From: Gamarada debralockiae
Lineage: Eukaryota; Ascomycota; Leotiomycetes; Helotiales; Hyphodiscaceae
Length of the DNA: 39,249 nucleotides
NCBI GenBank assembly: GCA_002803225.1
Contig: NXFV01001906.1
Coordinates: 1-39,249, forward strand
Reading direction: 5' to 3'
A program made the translations under genes and the position numbers. Under the pieces are notes generated by a model. That model made no database searches, was not told the DNA's origin, and saw nothing but the letters and a program-made list of their open reading frames with translations. Below are positions 11,484-23,345 of the stretch, one piece after another. Positions within the stretch are counted from its first letter, which is position 1. Every line of letters begins with the position of its first letter.

Positions 11484-12792
11484 TTAAACGTTCTGAGTCT
11501 CTAAGCCTTTTAGTCTCTCCGACTCCTTCCGTTTCATCTCCTCCATTCTCTTCACCCGATTAGGCACCCATCCCCTCCGCTCACTCGTGATCTTCCAGTC
11601 TCCAAGACCGTCTGGCATCCCAAGATCCCTCATCGTCTTCAGTTCCACGAGACTGTAATCCTCTTTCCTCTCTCTATTGAAGTTGAATGGCTCTTTCAGT
11701 GAGACTGGTGGATTTGTGATAACTCTCACATGCCGAAGCAAGTTCTGCGATGCTGAATGCAACATGAAAGGATGGAGGAGAATGACGTCGCCGACTTCTC
11801 CAGTCATTTCGAAGAAGCTCTCGTCTCGCGTACGCGACGGATCTCTGGCCAATTTACTCCAGAAGTCGCCGCCTTCACGCTGCGCATGAGTTGGGTCATG
11901 AAGGGACTTCATCCAAGGCGTTACACCTTCAGGGTGGTCATACTGAGAGTCGTCAGCTCTCCTCCCCACTCCTCCGACCCAATACCATCCCTTCGCCACC
12001 CCTAAAACCCAGAAGAAAAGTACTCACAAGATGTTTCGCAATATGCTTAATCCCATCCGCACAAACCACCGTTCCCCCACCCCTCTCCACAACATCACTC
12101 CAAAGCGGAATAACAAGCAGCGCCTGCTCTGGAGAATCCAAAAAGTGCACAAAAAAATCCCCATCATTATGCCAATTCGGCAACTCCCTCATCTCCTTAA
12201 CCCCCATCGCCCCATTTGGATCATACTCCTCTTTCCCCAAATTCACAATAAAACCGTCAGACCACGACCTCATGTTCTCCGAGATTCGCTCAGAGCCGCC
12301 CAGGAGTTGACACATTGCTGACCACGCCTTGGGGGAGAAGGTTGAGACGGGAATATTCGTGTGCCAAGGCATGTTAGTCCGTTCCGTCGTCCAGGTCGAT
12401 TTGTCGGTTGGGGACATGCCGAGACGTGTCCACATGGTGCTAGTGAAGTCTTCCGCCTGTTTCCTCGTAAAACAACCCGTCACCTTCACGAATCCATGTT
12501 CAAGAAAATGAGCCTTTTGCTCCTCGCTCAACGTATAATCCTCATTTTCTGTAGAGGCTGGCATTTTGCTTCGCTTCGTATCTGGCTTGGTAGAAATTGG
12601 GATAGGTGGAGGCTGAGACCCAACTTTGGGTTTGTATTCTGGTTTAGGTTTGGATTGAAGGAAGGAAGGCTTGGGAGGGATGAAACGGCGGAGCGATGAG
12701 GAGGAAGATGGGGGCTTTATGTCATTGCCTGCGGAATGTCGCCCGAGAGGGCGTGAGGACGATGTTGACATGTTTGTAAGCCCCTTTTTCAT
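11484..12792 (-). CDS. Phytanoyl-CoA dioxygenase (PhyH) family protein
   Basis: Fe(II)/2-oxoglutarate-dependent oxygenase of the PhyH family; substrate unknown. Two exons, 12028-12792 and 11484-11942, are separated by an 85-bp intron with a GTGAGT donor and CTCAG acceptor, giving 407 residues. Residues 1-80 are Ser/Pro/Lys-rich and probably disordered. The catalytic double-stranded helix follows: the HxD iron motif is in NWHNDGDFF (H208, D210), the distal His is in GDVILLHPFMLHSASQN (H317) and the 2-oxoglutarate-binding Arg is probably in LRHVRVITNPP. The C-terminus is a charged helix. A second in-frame ATG at 12771 (MSTSSSRPL) is an equally good start. Its neighbours give no pathway clue. 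Confidence 0.85.
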
Positions 12793-13129
12793 AGGGCGAA
12801 GATGGATTTAACCGGCGGGGTGAGTGGTGGAGGAGGTGAGGTCGTGCCGTCTTCACGTGATGGGCGGGTAAAGTGAGACATCACGTGAATACTTTCTCCC
12901 CTTTGAAGCACAGAAATCCACCATTTTTTTGGTATGTTGGGATGCTTTGTTGAAATGGGGAATTAGGCTGAATATTGAAAGGTGTTGATGATGAGTCATG
13001 CCGAGACTCGATGGCGCTTGCCAAGGTTCAGACCACCCTCTTGTCTGATGCTGTGATGAGTTTATTCGAGAAGTATTCCATTGCTATGAGATTAAGATCA
13101 TAGCTTGAGTCAAGTTGCATTTCCTACCA
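12793..13129. other. Intergenic: PhyH promoter and downstream of next gene
   Basis: About 340 bases between two minus-strand genes. It carries the promoter of the PhyH gene, including two copies of TCACGTGA-like E-box sequence at about 12855 and 12882 (CACGTGA in both). No ORF supported. Confidence 0.4.
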
Positions 13130-13942
13130 TCAACCTTTCATTTGCCGCACCCGCAACTTCACCACAATACCCCAACCCCTCCGAGTCTCAAAAATCCCAA
13201 AGTCATTCTCGGTTCTAAAGACCACTTCCTGAGCCTTAACATCCATCAAGACTTTTTCCTGTTCCATTTCATTCGGCAATGCAGCAGGTTCAACCCTCAC
13301 ATCCCTTCTCTCCTCCACCAAAGGCGGTTTCTGAACACTCTTCTTCCGTCCCCAAAATCCTCTGCTTGAACTCGGTTCTGCCGCCGCTTGAGCGGCCTTG
13401 ATCTCTTCCTTACGAGGCGGCAATGGAGCATTCTTCAAATCAGGAGCAGGTTTCAAATACCCCGCCAATCGTATAGCCATATCCTCATCCCTCCAAAACC
13501 ACATCTCCCCCTCCCTGTCATAACTGCCTTCCTTATCCGTAATCTTCACAAACTGATCATACTCAATAATCCCTTCCTTCTTTTTGTCCTCGAATTCTGC
13601 AGGCAATGCATTCTCCTCCTCCAAACCTCTCGCTGGGATCAGAATCAATGTGCCTCTCTGGAGACCTGTTTTGGCAAATGTGGAGAGGTAGAGCTGGATT
13701 TGGGTTGTGAGGAGGGAGAGGATCTTCTCATCTTGGGCATGAGAAAGGAGGGATTTCTGGGTCTTTAGAGAGGCGATTTGGTTCGTGAGACTGTGGAGTT
13801 GGGACTGAATTTGTTGGGAGTAGTATTGTGATGTTGATGAACTTGGATCGTAGTTAGAGCCCGAGGTGAGGGCGTCGTTGTAGGAAGGTGGTGCGGATTC
13901 TTCGTCGCAGGAGGAGGGTGGGAATCCAGATTTGGAATCCAT
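13130..13942 (-). CDS. Conserved-looking fungal protein with PPxY motif and coiled coil
   Basis: A single exon of 270 residues. The N-terminus (MDSKSGFPPSSCDEESAPPSY...) contains PPSY near residue 19, a PPxY motif that WW-domain proteins such as NEDD4/Rsp5-type ubiquitin ligases bind. Residues about 40-75 are Gln/Ser/Leu-rich helical and likely coiled coil. A middle region holds GTLILIPARGLEEE and an acidic/aromatic stretch (EGEMWFWRDEDMAIRLAGYL), and the C-terminal quarter is charged. I do not recognise a named family. The PPxY suggests a trafficking or ubiquitin adaptor role, but that is inference. It is transcribed in the same direction as the PhyH gene with 340 bases between. Confidence 0.7.
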   Translation of the reverse strand: MDSKSGFPPSSCDEESAPPSYNDALTSGSNYDPSSSTSQYYSQQIQSQLHSLTNQIASLKTQKSLLSHAQDEKILSLLTTQIQLYLSTFAKTGLQRGTLILIPARGLEEENALPAEFEDKKKEGIIEYDQFVKITDKEGSYDREGEMWFWRDEDMAIRLAGYLKPAPDLKNAPLPPRKEEIKAAQAAAEPSSSRGFWGRKKSVQKPPLVEERRDVRVEPAALPNEMEQEKVLMDVKAQEVVFRTENDFGIFETRRGWGIVVKLRVRQMKG

Positions 13943-15597
13943 AGCGGATTGAGTTCGAAGTCCTACTCGGTCTGAGTTCGCGAGTACTGGGGCGAGATGC
14001 TTTGATGTGTTCGTTGGCCGATGATATGACGTTGATGTTGATTAGTGAATTGGTTGTCACCTGGCTGTCCAAATAATTTTTCGAAGTTTGGTTTCAAGAT
14101 ATCGTGAACGATAATGCTGATAGGATGGGTACTGACAGCAAGTAGTGTACCACTCTCACGAACTGATGGACCTGAGACAGAGTTCTGGAAGTTCTAGAAG
14201 CCCTACAAACTTTCAGTGTGGAGGCTGGTTGAACCGGTGCCCGGTGGATTGTTCTTGCTAGGCTCTTGGTGTTGAGACTCCGTCTGTTTACCAGCAATTA
14301 GCTTTGGTATGCCGAGAAGAACCGAGAGATTTTCTTTGAAAAGGGGGGCTGAGGGGTACAAATTGTTGTTGCCTAAAATTCTTGGGCTTCTTGAAGGATT
14401 CAAAGGACTTTGAAAACAACGACCCTTTTGATTCGCGAATGCTACCTATCTGTCTGCCTTACCTGAGTCTTGGACGTGAACAGTTCTAGAACGAAGCTAG
14501 AAGCCAACGGCGAGTGGAAATAAATCACGAGGCTGAGGTAGATCCTTGTAACTCGGTAGCGGCAACTCCAGCAGCCTTGTCCGTTTTGCTTGGCTCCAAA
14601 CGACACTTCTCCTTTTCATTGTTCACTCATCAGAGGTACCGACTTGTTTTACACTGCGACAATCCCTCGAATGCTGGCATTGATTGATTTGCCTCTGGAA
14701 TACGTTTGTATCCCGGATAGACGGGATTATTCCATATCAATTGACGCTGGCTGGACACATGGTCTAAAATTTGCGGGGCAGTGCTGCAAAGCTGCCAAAG
14801 GAATTCACGCCACCAAACGAGCCACTAATGCCATTGGCTCAGCAAGGCTCTCTCTACGCGGGATGAGCACACTCCTTTGTTGTTTACAGGACGGGGAGTT
14901 GCCTGAGATATGCAATGCAATCAATTAGCTCTTACTTCGCCCTGCTCCTATGGGTCTTCAAATCCTGCTCTTATCTCTTTTGACACTATGAATGCGCCTT
15001 TTGTTCTGTCGCGTGCGGAAGGTCATGTCCGATTCTTACTTGTCAGCCTCGTCGAATTGCAACACATGAATGGTGTGACAAAAAGCACAGCGCAAGGCAC
15101 TTCCACATCCAAACAATCAAGTTTCCCTATTTTAACACACTTCTCATCACCCCAAACGTCACTCAGAATCTCTCAAAAGCATTGTATTTACAGCTCCGAG
15201 AAATTACCGCCGATTAAGTCACTCAGCCTTGCGATTCACATAGCCTTGACTAGGACTACCATTATCGAATCATTGCCAAGAACGGACCGTACATCATAGT
15301 GAGATAGGTAAGTGAATTCCCTCATAATCTACAGAGCTAGCGAGCGTCACATGATCTTTATAATAACTCGACTTAGCGTGACAGGAGCAATAAAACTTGG
15401 GCCCCGCGTCTTTGGTTTGACAGCCGTCAGCCAATATAATTCCCTCAAGACCCCGGCCTTCGACTTTTTGAAATCTTTCTTCTTCATACAAATTCAACTT
15501 CAAAGACTTTCATCGTCCACCTTCCTTGCATCTTCGCTCCTTCATACCAATCAATCCCTTCCACATCTAATACCCATACGTTCACAAATCATTCAAA
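13943..15597. other. Intergenic, flotillin promoter at right end
   Basis: About 1.65 kb with no supportable gene. The longest frames (14590-14928 and 14910-15299, plus) overlap each other and lack any recognisable domain. From about 15470 the sequence becomes C/T- then CA-rich and ends in CATTCAAAATG, a typical fungal leader for the flotillin gene. Confidence 0.45.
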
Positions 15598-17287
15598 ATG
15601 GTTTACACAATCGCGAGTCCCGATGGTAAGCACATACTCCTGCAGTTCTCTTCGCGAACAAAGCTGACAGAGATGCAGAGTACTTGGCCATTACCGGTTC
15701 CGGTATCGAGAAGGTCAAAATCACAAAGAAAGCGTTTATCTGGCCGTTCCAAAGAGTAAGATTTCGTTCTTCCATTTTCTCGACATTGATACTAACTTTA
15801 TGCAGTGCCAACGCTTCAGCATTCAACCTCATGACTACTCCATGAACCTTCAGGCCATGACCCGGGAGAAGCTCCAATTCCTTCTTCCGGTCGTCTTTAC
15901 TGTCGGTCCTGATGTCAACCAACGTGGTCAGGTAGCCGGCCAAACCCCTCGCGAGGGTCATCATGTCGATGATAACCCAGAGGATCACGGCGACGCACTT
16001 ATGAAGTACGCCATGCTTCTCGCTGATGCCGATGACAAGAAGAATGTTGGTCGCACTCAACACATCGAGAACATCGTCAAGGGTATCATTGAGGGTGAGA
16101 CTCGTGTCCTGGTCTCCTCAATGACAATGGAGGAAATCTTCACCGAGCGTGAGGAATTTAAGAGAAAGATCTTCCGCAACATCCAGAGCGAATTGGATCA
16201 ATTCGGTCTCAAGATCTACAACGCCAACGTCAAGGAACTTCGCGATGCTCCCCAATCCAACTACTTTGAGTCTCTGTCCCGCAAGGCCCACGAGGGTGCT
16301 ATCAATCAGGCCCGTATCGATGTCGCCGAAGCCCAGCGTAAGGGTAACGTAGGAGAGGCTCAACGTGTCGGAGAGCAGAACCGTGAAATTGCCAAGATCA
16401 ACGCCGAGACAGCCGTCCAGAAAACTGAGCGAGACAGCGAGAGAGCCAAGGCTGAAGCACAACTCGCCACCCGCAAGACAACCTTCAACAGAGATGTGAA
16501 CATTGCTCAGATCGAAGCTACCCGTGCCACCGAAGCTCGCGACGAAGAACTCCGCAAGGAAGTCGAAGTCAAGCGTGCTCTGACCGAGTTGGAGAGACTC
16601 AGAGCCAGCGATGTTGTCAAAGCTACCATTTCCAGAGAATCGAAGCAACAAGCTGCCGACGCATCTCAATACGAGCAGAAGGCTCGCGCCGACGCATCTA
16701 AATACGAGGAGAAGGCTCGCGCCGACGCTGCTTTCTTCCGCGAGCAGAAGGCCGCTGACGCTGCTGCTTATAAGGTCCAAGTCCAAGCCGAAGCCGCCCT
16801 CCTTGCTGCTACCAAGGATGCTGAAGCTAAGCTTATCAGACAGCAAAAAGAAGCTGAAGGTGAGCTGGTCCAGCAACAGAAGAAGGCAGCTGGTCTCAGC
16901 GCCATGGCTGCAGCTTACGCCGATTTGGCTCAGGCCTTCGGCGGTCCAGCTGGCTTGATCCAATACCTCATGATCGAGAAGGGTGTCTACACTGATTTGG
17001 CCAAGGCCAACGCCGATGCTGTCCGTGGCCTCAACCCCAAGATGACTATCTGGAACACTGGCGCTCAAGCTGGCAGCGAGGGTGGACATGCTGCTGAGGG
17101 TACTGGAATGGGTGGTATGGACTCGATCCGCAACATGTACCAGATGCTCCCCCCTCTGATGTCTACCATCAACGAACAAACCGGTATTGTCCTCCCTGAG
17201 TGGCAATTCGGCAAGCTCGCTGGCCAGATCTCAGAGCGTGAGGTTAGCGGCAAGCCTATCCATGGTATCAATGGCCACAAGAAGTAG
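15598..17287 (+). CDS. Flotillin-like membrane scaffold protein
   Basis: Flotillin/SPFH-domain protein, a scaffold of ordered membrane microdomains at the plasma membrane. Three exons, 15598-15625, 15679-15755 and 15806-17287 (introns 53 and 50 bp), give 528 residues. The SPFH domain starts close to the N-terminus (DEYLAITGSGIEKVKI, KKAFIWPFQ, CQRFSIQPHDYSMNLQAMT) and includes IVKGIIEGETRVLVSSMTME. A long Ala/Glu/Lys/Arg coiled coil follows (about residues 215-420) with internal near-repeats (YEQKARADA, YEEKARADA). The C-terminal flotillin region has GGPAGLIQYLMIEKGVY. The first exon encodes only MVYTIASPD plus one base; its splice junction restores the conserved frame. Long antisense frames across this gene are shadows of its biased codon use. 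Confidence 0.93.
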
Positions 17288-18073
17288 ATGATCGCGTCAG
17301 CACATGCAGTCGTTGATTTTCCTTTGTCAACTGCGTCTGAGATTTGATGGAAGATAGTTTGGGTTGTACCGTTGCATTTCTCATTGGGAGGCTGATTGGC
17401 CAATTTTCTCGCATAGGTGATACCCCGAATTAAGGGGAGGAGGCGTTGAGTTTACTTGCCTGGTTGTTCCTTCGCCGGAATTCCATTTGTACTTGTACAA
17501 TCGCGCACTTTAGTTAATTTAAGCACCATTCTAATGATTTTAAATAACGAATGTTTTGTACCATTGTGTGAGACTATGTTGAACATGCGTTCTCGACCTG
17601 GAGGCAAGTTGTTAATTGTCTGACATGGGGAATAGATCCAGGAATTTCATATTCTTAAGATGATCATTTACCGGGGTGCGTAGCAGAAGCTGTCGAGATC
17701 TAGGCCCGTGAAGGGAACCATATCCACCATGATCGAGAACATGATCTCACACTGCTCGTCCAATGATAGCTTGATGTACTATCGTACTATTATTTCACTT
17801 TTAACGATATAGAAAAGCAGAATTCCATTAGTTTTCTTCGTTCTATTTTAGCATAACTTTTGGCAACCCTTCCTGCTATCCCGCTAGAGCTGGTGAACCT
17901 AAAAAAGATGGTCTGTCAAAATGGCAAGGCTCTCACATGGCACTTTGAACTATATGTTCCAGAATTATGAACGCTACATTCGTACAGAGATGAATATTTC
18001 GCTTAGACGACCCTTTCTTATTATTGCAACAGACTCTAAACAGTCTCCTCAATATACATTTCACCATCCATCA
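17288..18073. other. Intergenic, no gene seen
   Basis: Flotillin 3' region followed by AT-rich sequence. I see no coding signal. A 124-codon plus-strand frame starting at 17921 runs mainly over the decayed minus-strand ORF and is regarded as its shadow. Confidence 0.4.
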
Positions 18074-18645
18074 CTATTGTACTGTAGCATAGCAACTCTG
18101 TCACGCTTGCAAGCCCATACCCGCACCGTCTTGGCCATCTCTGCCAGCCCGCGACAGCTGCGCCACCACAACTGTAGTTGCATGGGCACAGGTCTGCACC
18201 TCTTGTGGATTATCAAATCACATTTCCGCAGCTATATACCGCTGAAGCTTCGCTCGTATTCGTGCAAGCCATGTCTTAGCTTAGAGAGGCCTTAACAAAA
18301 GCTCGATCGCCACGAGAACGCCCTTAATTGCCTCCGCAGATGCGACCCCTCGCAAGACGAACCTCTCGGTCTTTCAATATGCACCCATGGTATCAACCTC
18401 ACGTTCACAATACTTTATAAGTACTTTAGCTGTCTTGTGTCCCTCCACAAACGCCTTAAGGCGGTTGATGCGTGCTCGTCCATACAGTGCCCTACCTTTC
18501 TAATTGTTCCCTCTGGCAGACGGAACCTTGGTATGGATCATCCCTTGGTGTGATTTCGTATTTACATGAACCTCGTCATGCCCGCTAAGCTCACTAGCTA
18601 TCGTAAGCCTCGATGTAACTGTTGCAGCAGGCCTTGTTATATAGT
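18074..18645 (-). pseudogene. Decayed ORF, probable retroelement or transposon remnant
   Basis: One minus-strand frame stays coding-like across about 570 bases but carries several internal stops (TAG, TGA, TAA, TGA, TGA). Readable pieces are AATVTSRLTIASELSGHDEV, HVNTKSHQGMIHTKVPSARG, ARINRLKAFVEGHKTAKVLI, VASAEAIKGVLVAIELLLRP, AKTWLARIRAKLQRYIAAEM and FDNPQEVQTCAHATTVVVAQ. Three TGA stops could derive from CGA and the TAA from CAA by C-to-T change. The basic, helical, Ala-rich style resembles a gag-like protein of a fungal LINE, but no diagnostic motif is present, so the family is unproved. Confidence 0.45.
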
Positions 18646-21231
18646 GTTATATGTATAATACCTTGCCTAGGAAAGTAACTGATAGCATTGTATCCAATAG
18701 CATTGTGTGATACGTAATATGTTTATAAGGAGTACTAAACGTTAGCCTCTGAGGGCTTGTGTTGTCGCTCTCTAGCCCTTTGAAACATACAGAATCGTTG
18801 ATCGACTGTCACTGCGGAGCAGTATTGTGTATATTGAGTACAACTACTTGCGGCAGAGAGGAGTTGAATGAGTACTTAACAGATCAGCATGCGTATGTAC
18901 GTTGAAATTGAATTTGTAAAGTTCGGTAAGCAGGAGGCCCAGTCTGCCGTTTGGAACGGCTCTTATAACAGAGATCCGGAACTGGCCCCTCAAGAGAACC
19001 CTTGACTTACTTTTTCCAATTTTAGCCGGCGGCAGTCGTAGCCCAGGAGCCCAAACAGCTCATCTCATTAGACTCACTTGCTCACCCTCAGCTCAGGCTA
19101 TAGCAGCAAGAGCTCAGGTCCAAAGACGGAAATGGAAAATGCTCACGTTGAGATTCCGATGTGGGATTACCTGTTATAAGGTTGTTTTCCATGTCTCTGA
19201 ATGGAATAATTCAGGGAAGCGGATGTTTCGATACTTTTGGAACTGCCAGATTTTATGGAAGGCTACCGCTTTCCGTTGTCGAAGCAAAACCTCTTCAAGA
19301 GTCAAACCCCTTCCTCCTGCCAATATCACCGCATTGTAAGACAAAGATTAAACCTGCAAATAGAGTGAGAGTGGTGGAGGGACCAGCGCAGCTCACAGCT
19401 AGAATGGCGTCCAAATCTCTTCACTGAGACTGCAGAGACTTGGGGAAAGGTCTATCAGCAACGAAAATGTCCTTTGTTATCAATCGAAGCCTCGTAGCTG
19501 TTGCCCCTGGCTGTGTGTGTATCCTGAAACCAATCTTAGTTGAGCACGAGGGAGCGTTCGTCAGAAGATGGAGGGAAGAAGAACATTTCTATCGAAGGCA
19601 AGCACTGATCAGAGAGCATGAACTATCTTCCAGTCACTCACGTAATGTTTGTGATTTGATTCGGACTCTGCTCACTCCGCGAGGCTATATTGCCGTTGAC
19701 TACATTCTCGTTGTTGTTTACATTATCGTCGTCGAGACATGGGCCGTTGGAGTGAATCACCATTCTGCTCATGAGTGGACCTCTATGCTCAAGTCTCTGC
19801 TGCACTGTTTGAGAACTTTGTACTTCAGTCAGCTTTCCCTTCCTCTGCTCCTCTGTCAAAGACTCCTTCCTCGGGAATATTCTAATGTTCTTTCACATGT
19901 ACTTTTTTTTGGGGCGTTTGTTTCTATACTTCTTCAATATGCAATAAAAGCTCCGAGTCCCAAATTTCCATCGAGACAAGGTACAGTTGAGACGACCTTC
20001 GCCTCATTCTCTACCTTCGAACGCTTGGAAAGAGCCTAGATCCAAACTTTGAAATCATGCATTCGACGTCGAGGCTAATTCTAAGAAAGTAGCCTTATGC
20101 TTCAGAAGTGTGAAGAAGTTCAAACCAAAGCGCAGAAGCTATCGAGCGCCAGAGAGCAATATGGTTTTAGCTGGTTTGCACAAAGCAGGATTTTGACTCG
20201 AGCGATATCATAGTTGACAAGGGCTGGCGAGTTGCAACGCACTGAAGGAATTTTGGCAGCTTGACCAAATACTCTCAAAATCGGCGGGACTTTTGTATAG
20301 AAGGAGTTCAGACATCACAGCGAGATCGATCAACTCAGGATAAAGTTCAGTTGTTGGCAGAAGGATCTGGCTCATTCCCTATTCGCATTGGAAATCTTGG
20401 AACCGTTTGCCTCACTGTGAAAAAGGTTGGTATCAGGTCTGATAAAGTTAATTTGACTGAGCGCTGAAGTCAGTGACTGGACACTTCAGGAATTGTTCGG
20501 AAATGAGTAATGTCAATGTTGCCGACCTAATACAGTCTCTTCTGGGCTCAAGCTCGGACGTCATTATTTGAGGACTTTAGAGCAAGTCTAAGGAATGTTT
20601 GTTTATGACCTCGGAGAGAATCAACAAAGACTGGAGAGATTTATATTTGAATAGCCCCATCTCCATGATGGCAACCAGAGAAATAACACATACTCCAAGA
20701 TCAAAACCACTGCTAAGTGGATGAGGTGAAGTCGGCAAAGTGAATTCGATTCGAAGAGCCGCAGAGTCGCACAGATCTCACCCCGAGTGCTGGGATTAAA
20801 ACGAAGTTCCATCCAAAGCATCAGCCATTCGACTATTGGTGCATTTCCGAAACTCCTTACCAGGATTCAGGCGGTTCAGGTGGATTTCGTTCGTGCCTAG
20901 AGGTGTGCGAACCGCGAGTTTATGGAGTGCTCCCATTCAAATGCTAATGCAGAGATGCTGCTAAAGAGTCTGTACCAAACCATACTCGTTGTCAGTTTGA
21001 TTGTTGTCGTTATTACCTTTATAGTTGTCGATGACCACGAAGCTGGAGGCACTTGACCTGGTTCACCGGCAAACCATCGTGACTCTGTGCAGGGTCTCAG
21101 GATGCAGAATAATGAATTGCAAATGACTATTCCTCCTACCCTCGAAAGATTGGCGTGTCCCACCCGTTTCACTGGTGGGTTTCCTACGTTGTTTTGGACT
21201 TAATGAGGAGACCTCCACAGAGGAAGCTTAA
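18646..21231. other. Gene-poor relic region
   Basis: About 2.6 kb with no gene I can support. A 199-codon plus-strand frame (19440-20039, MGKGLSATKMSF...) and an 88-codon frame (19161-19427) are open, but have no recognisable domain, no clear leader and ordinary random-like composition. A plus-strand segment at about 20955-21055 reads as a hydrophobic helix (LYQTILVVSLIVVVITFIVV), with no gene around it. The region probably consists of old repeat or gene debris. Confidence 0.3.
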
Positions 21232-21400
21232 AAGCGAGCAAGCAAGACTTGCTTACGCGTGATTGACGAGACGGTTTTAGACGTCTTACAGAAGTCGAGT
21301 CGAACATGTGTTCGAATCGTCGCGCTTGTGAGTACCGGTGCGTTTTCGAAGAAGAGCACATCGGAGCCGGGAGACGATTAAGTACGCCATGAGAACAACG
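21232..21400 (+). pseudogene. Possible remnant of a Zn(II)2Cys6 DNA-binding domain
   Basis: The frame reads KRASKTCLR, then VLDVLQKSSRTC, and after a one-base shift CSNRRACEYRCVFEEEH. This resembles the fungal zinc cluster CxxCxxxxKVxCDxxQxxxxCxxC, but several of the six cysteines are missing, there is a stop just before it at 21229 and another after about 50 codons. I infer a broken transcription-factor fragment. The similarity is short and could be accidental. Confidence 0.3.
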
Positions 21401-21573
21401 AGAATCGATCTTTGCAAACAAAACTCAAAAGGACGAGGTCCTCCATGACCACACCAAACCATTCAAACTGGAGGGAAAGGTGTTGTTGAATGACTCATCA
21501 CTCGATGAGGCTGCTTGTAATCTTTCAAATATCCAAGATCAGAAGGAGCATGAACGTCTTCATTGTTGACTAC

Positions 21574-23345
21574 CTAAACAGCAATGCCCCTCTGGCTCCA
21601 ACCACCCCTTCCTTTCCATGCCCACACCAAAAGTCCACATCCCAACCAAACACTAATCACCATTGCCCAGAATGTTGTTGCGTAGCATTGCTTGCCATAA
21701 CACAGAACATCTTCTGCTAGATCAACATCACGGCTAGACGCCGATTTCTCTGCTCCCCATTGGTACACTGTTGAGTAGACAATACCCCATAGAGTAGCTC
21801 CTAATGCAGGTACCATGGCTACAATACCCCAATTCGTGCCAAAGTTTTCCACGCCCCAGATTACTGTGATGGTGAGTGGAGTTAAGCTGAATAACGCTCC
21901 ATATCCTGAACCGATCAGTGTAGATACGATCCAAAAACGCTCAGCGTGATTCTGGATTGCTCCAGAGGCCAAAATTATTTGCCCCAATGATAGCAATAAT
22001 GCAGACCCAATCAGAAAAGTGACTCGTGAGACTGTGAATCGCTCATTCCGGGGCGGCAAAGATGCAAGTGAATTGCTAGCAGACAGGTAATGGTGGCCAA
22101 TTGAAGGGGGAGCCAAAAGGTCAGTCAAGGTGCCAAACAGGAGTCGAGCAACTGTCGAAGTGATGGCAACGATGGATACATGTGTTGCAGCGGATGTGGG
22201 GATTACGGTAGGATTCATCACAGGTGGATAGAGAGTCCTGATGATGGTACCGAGATTGGTTATGAAAGTTTCGCCGGGACCTACGTATCATTAGCCAAGG
22301 ATCTGGATTGAAAGACAACGAACATACCAGATATGAAGAAGAAACCTGCCGCAAGTGACCACATCGTATGGTCCTTGACGAATTGTCGTGTCTCTTCATT
22401 CAAGAGCCAAGTTTTCTTGCGAGCCTCTTCCTCTTCCAAGGCTTTGGCTTCCTCGACCCTTCTCGCTTCGGCGTCCTCATCGTCGAGCCGCTCATCAACT
22501 GATCCGTAACGTCCGCCACCATTGGCTCTTCTGAAGAACTCACTATCCTCCAGAAGGCCACTTCTCTCGAGCTCTTCGACTGCCTCATCAATCAACTCCT
22601 CCTCGTCTACAATCTTCAGTAGAAATGTTCCCAGCAACCCAACTGCCAGCAGCGTGATAGCTAGAAACAAGAAGAACTTGAACACATCCACATCGCCCTT
22701 CTTTCCATTCGGTAACCGCTCGTACAAAGCCCTCTCTCCGATTTGGCTCAGCCACATCCCACTCAGTCCAAACGCTGCAATAGGAGCTGCGAGCGCCAGA
22801 CCTCTATATTTTCCCCTTCCGAAATTCTTCGCACAGGTTGTAACAGCACTAATATACATGCATGTCGTTCCCATCCCGACAATAACAAACGCGGTGACCA
22901 TAACCCATAAAGGCCATCCCCTCTCATGTGTATAACCAGAAATATCCTTCGCCCCGCTTTTGTATGTAAATGCCGCAAGTAGATATGCCACCCCGAACAG
23001 AATTGCTGATATAAACGACAATGGCGCCGGTCCAATGCGATCGCAGAGATATCCAAATAAAGGTACAGGAAGATACATGGCGAGCTCCGCCCCGATGATT
23101 ACGGTATTGACCTGAAGTTGGGAATATCGTAATCGTTCTTGGAAGAGATGTCCGTAGAGGGAGAAAGCAGTAATCGAGCCTGCGCAGAGGCAGGAGAGGA
23201 TTGCGGAGGAGAAGGCGACATATCGTGTTACTTCGCGATACTTCGATTGTGTTTGACGTTGCAGTGCTGATAGAGAGTGGGAGGAGCTGGAGGATCGAAG
23301 GGACGAAGTATCGCGGCTGAGGAGAGGAGTGCGTGTGGTGGCCAT
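21574..23345 (-). CDS. MCH1: MCH1-type MFS transporter
   Basis: Major facilitator superfamily protein of the fungal Mch1 (monocarboxylate-permease-like) branch; the yeast protein sits in the vacuolar membrane and its substrate is unknown. Two exons, 22328-23345 and 21574-22280, flank a 47-bp intron (GTATGT..TACGTAG, phase 1), giving 574 residues. The start is the ATG at 23345 (MATTRTPLLSRD). Six membrane helices in the first half include VAFSSAILSCLCAGSITAF and the loop FGYLCDRIGPAPLS; a long charged cytosolic loop (LERSGLLEDSE to EEEEARKKTW) follows, then a second six-helix half with MWSLAAGFFFISGPGETFI, VARLLFGTLTDLLAPP and IGSGYGALFSLTPL. The acidic N-terminal tail and loop are typical of this group. 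Confidence 0.88.

Noticed and set aside
14590..15299. Two overlapping plus-strand ORFs of 112 and 129 codons
   Set aside because: They overlap in different frames and neither reads like a conserved protein.
16118..17206. A 362-codon minus-strand open frame across flotillin exon 3
   Set aside because: It is the antisense shadow of the Ala/Glu/Lys-rich coiled coil; codon bias there removes stops from the opposite strand. No domain of its own.
19440..20039. A 199-codon plus-strand ORF
   Set aside because: Open, but with no recognisable domain, leader or intron signals; the opposite strand is also partly open. Kept only as a note in the relic region.
20790..20836. Minus-strand A-box-like TAGTCGAATGG and B-box-like GTTTTAATCCC suggesting a tRNA-derived SINE
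   Set aside because: The boxes are only about 21 bases apart, too close for a functional Pol III promoter, and no acceptor stem or tail is visible.
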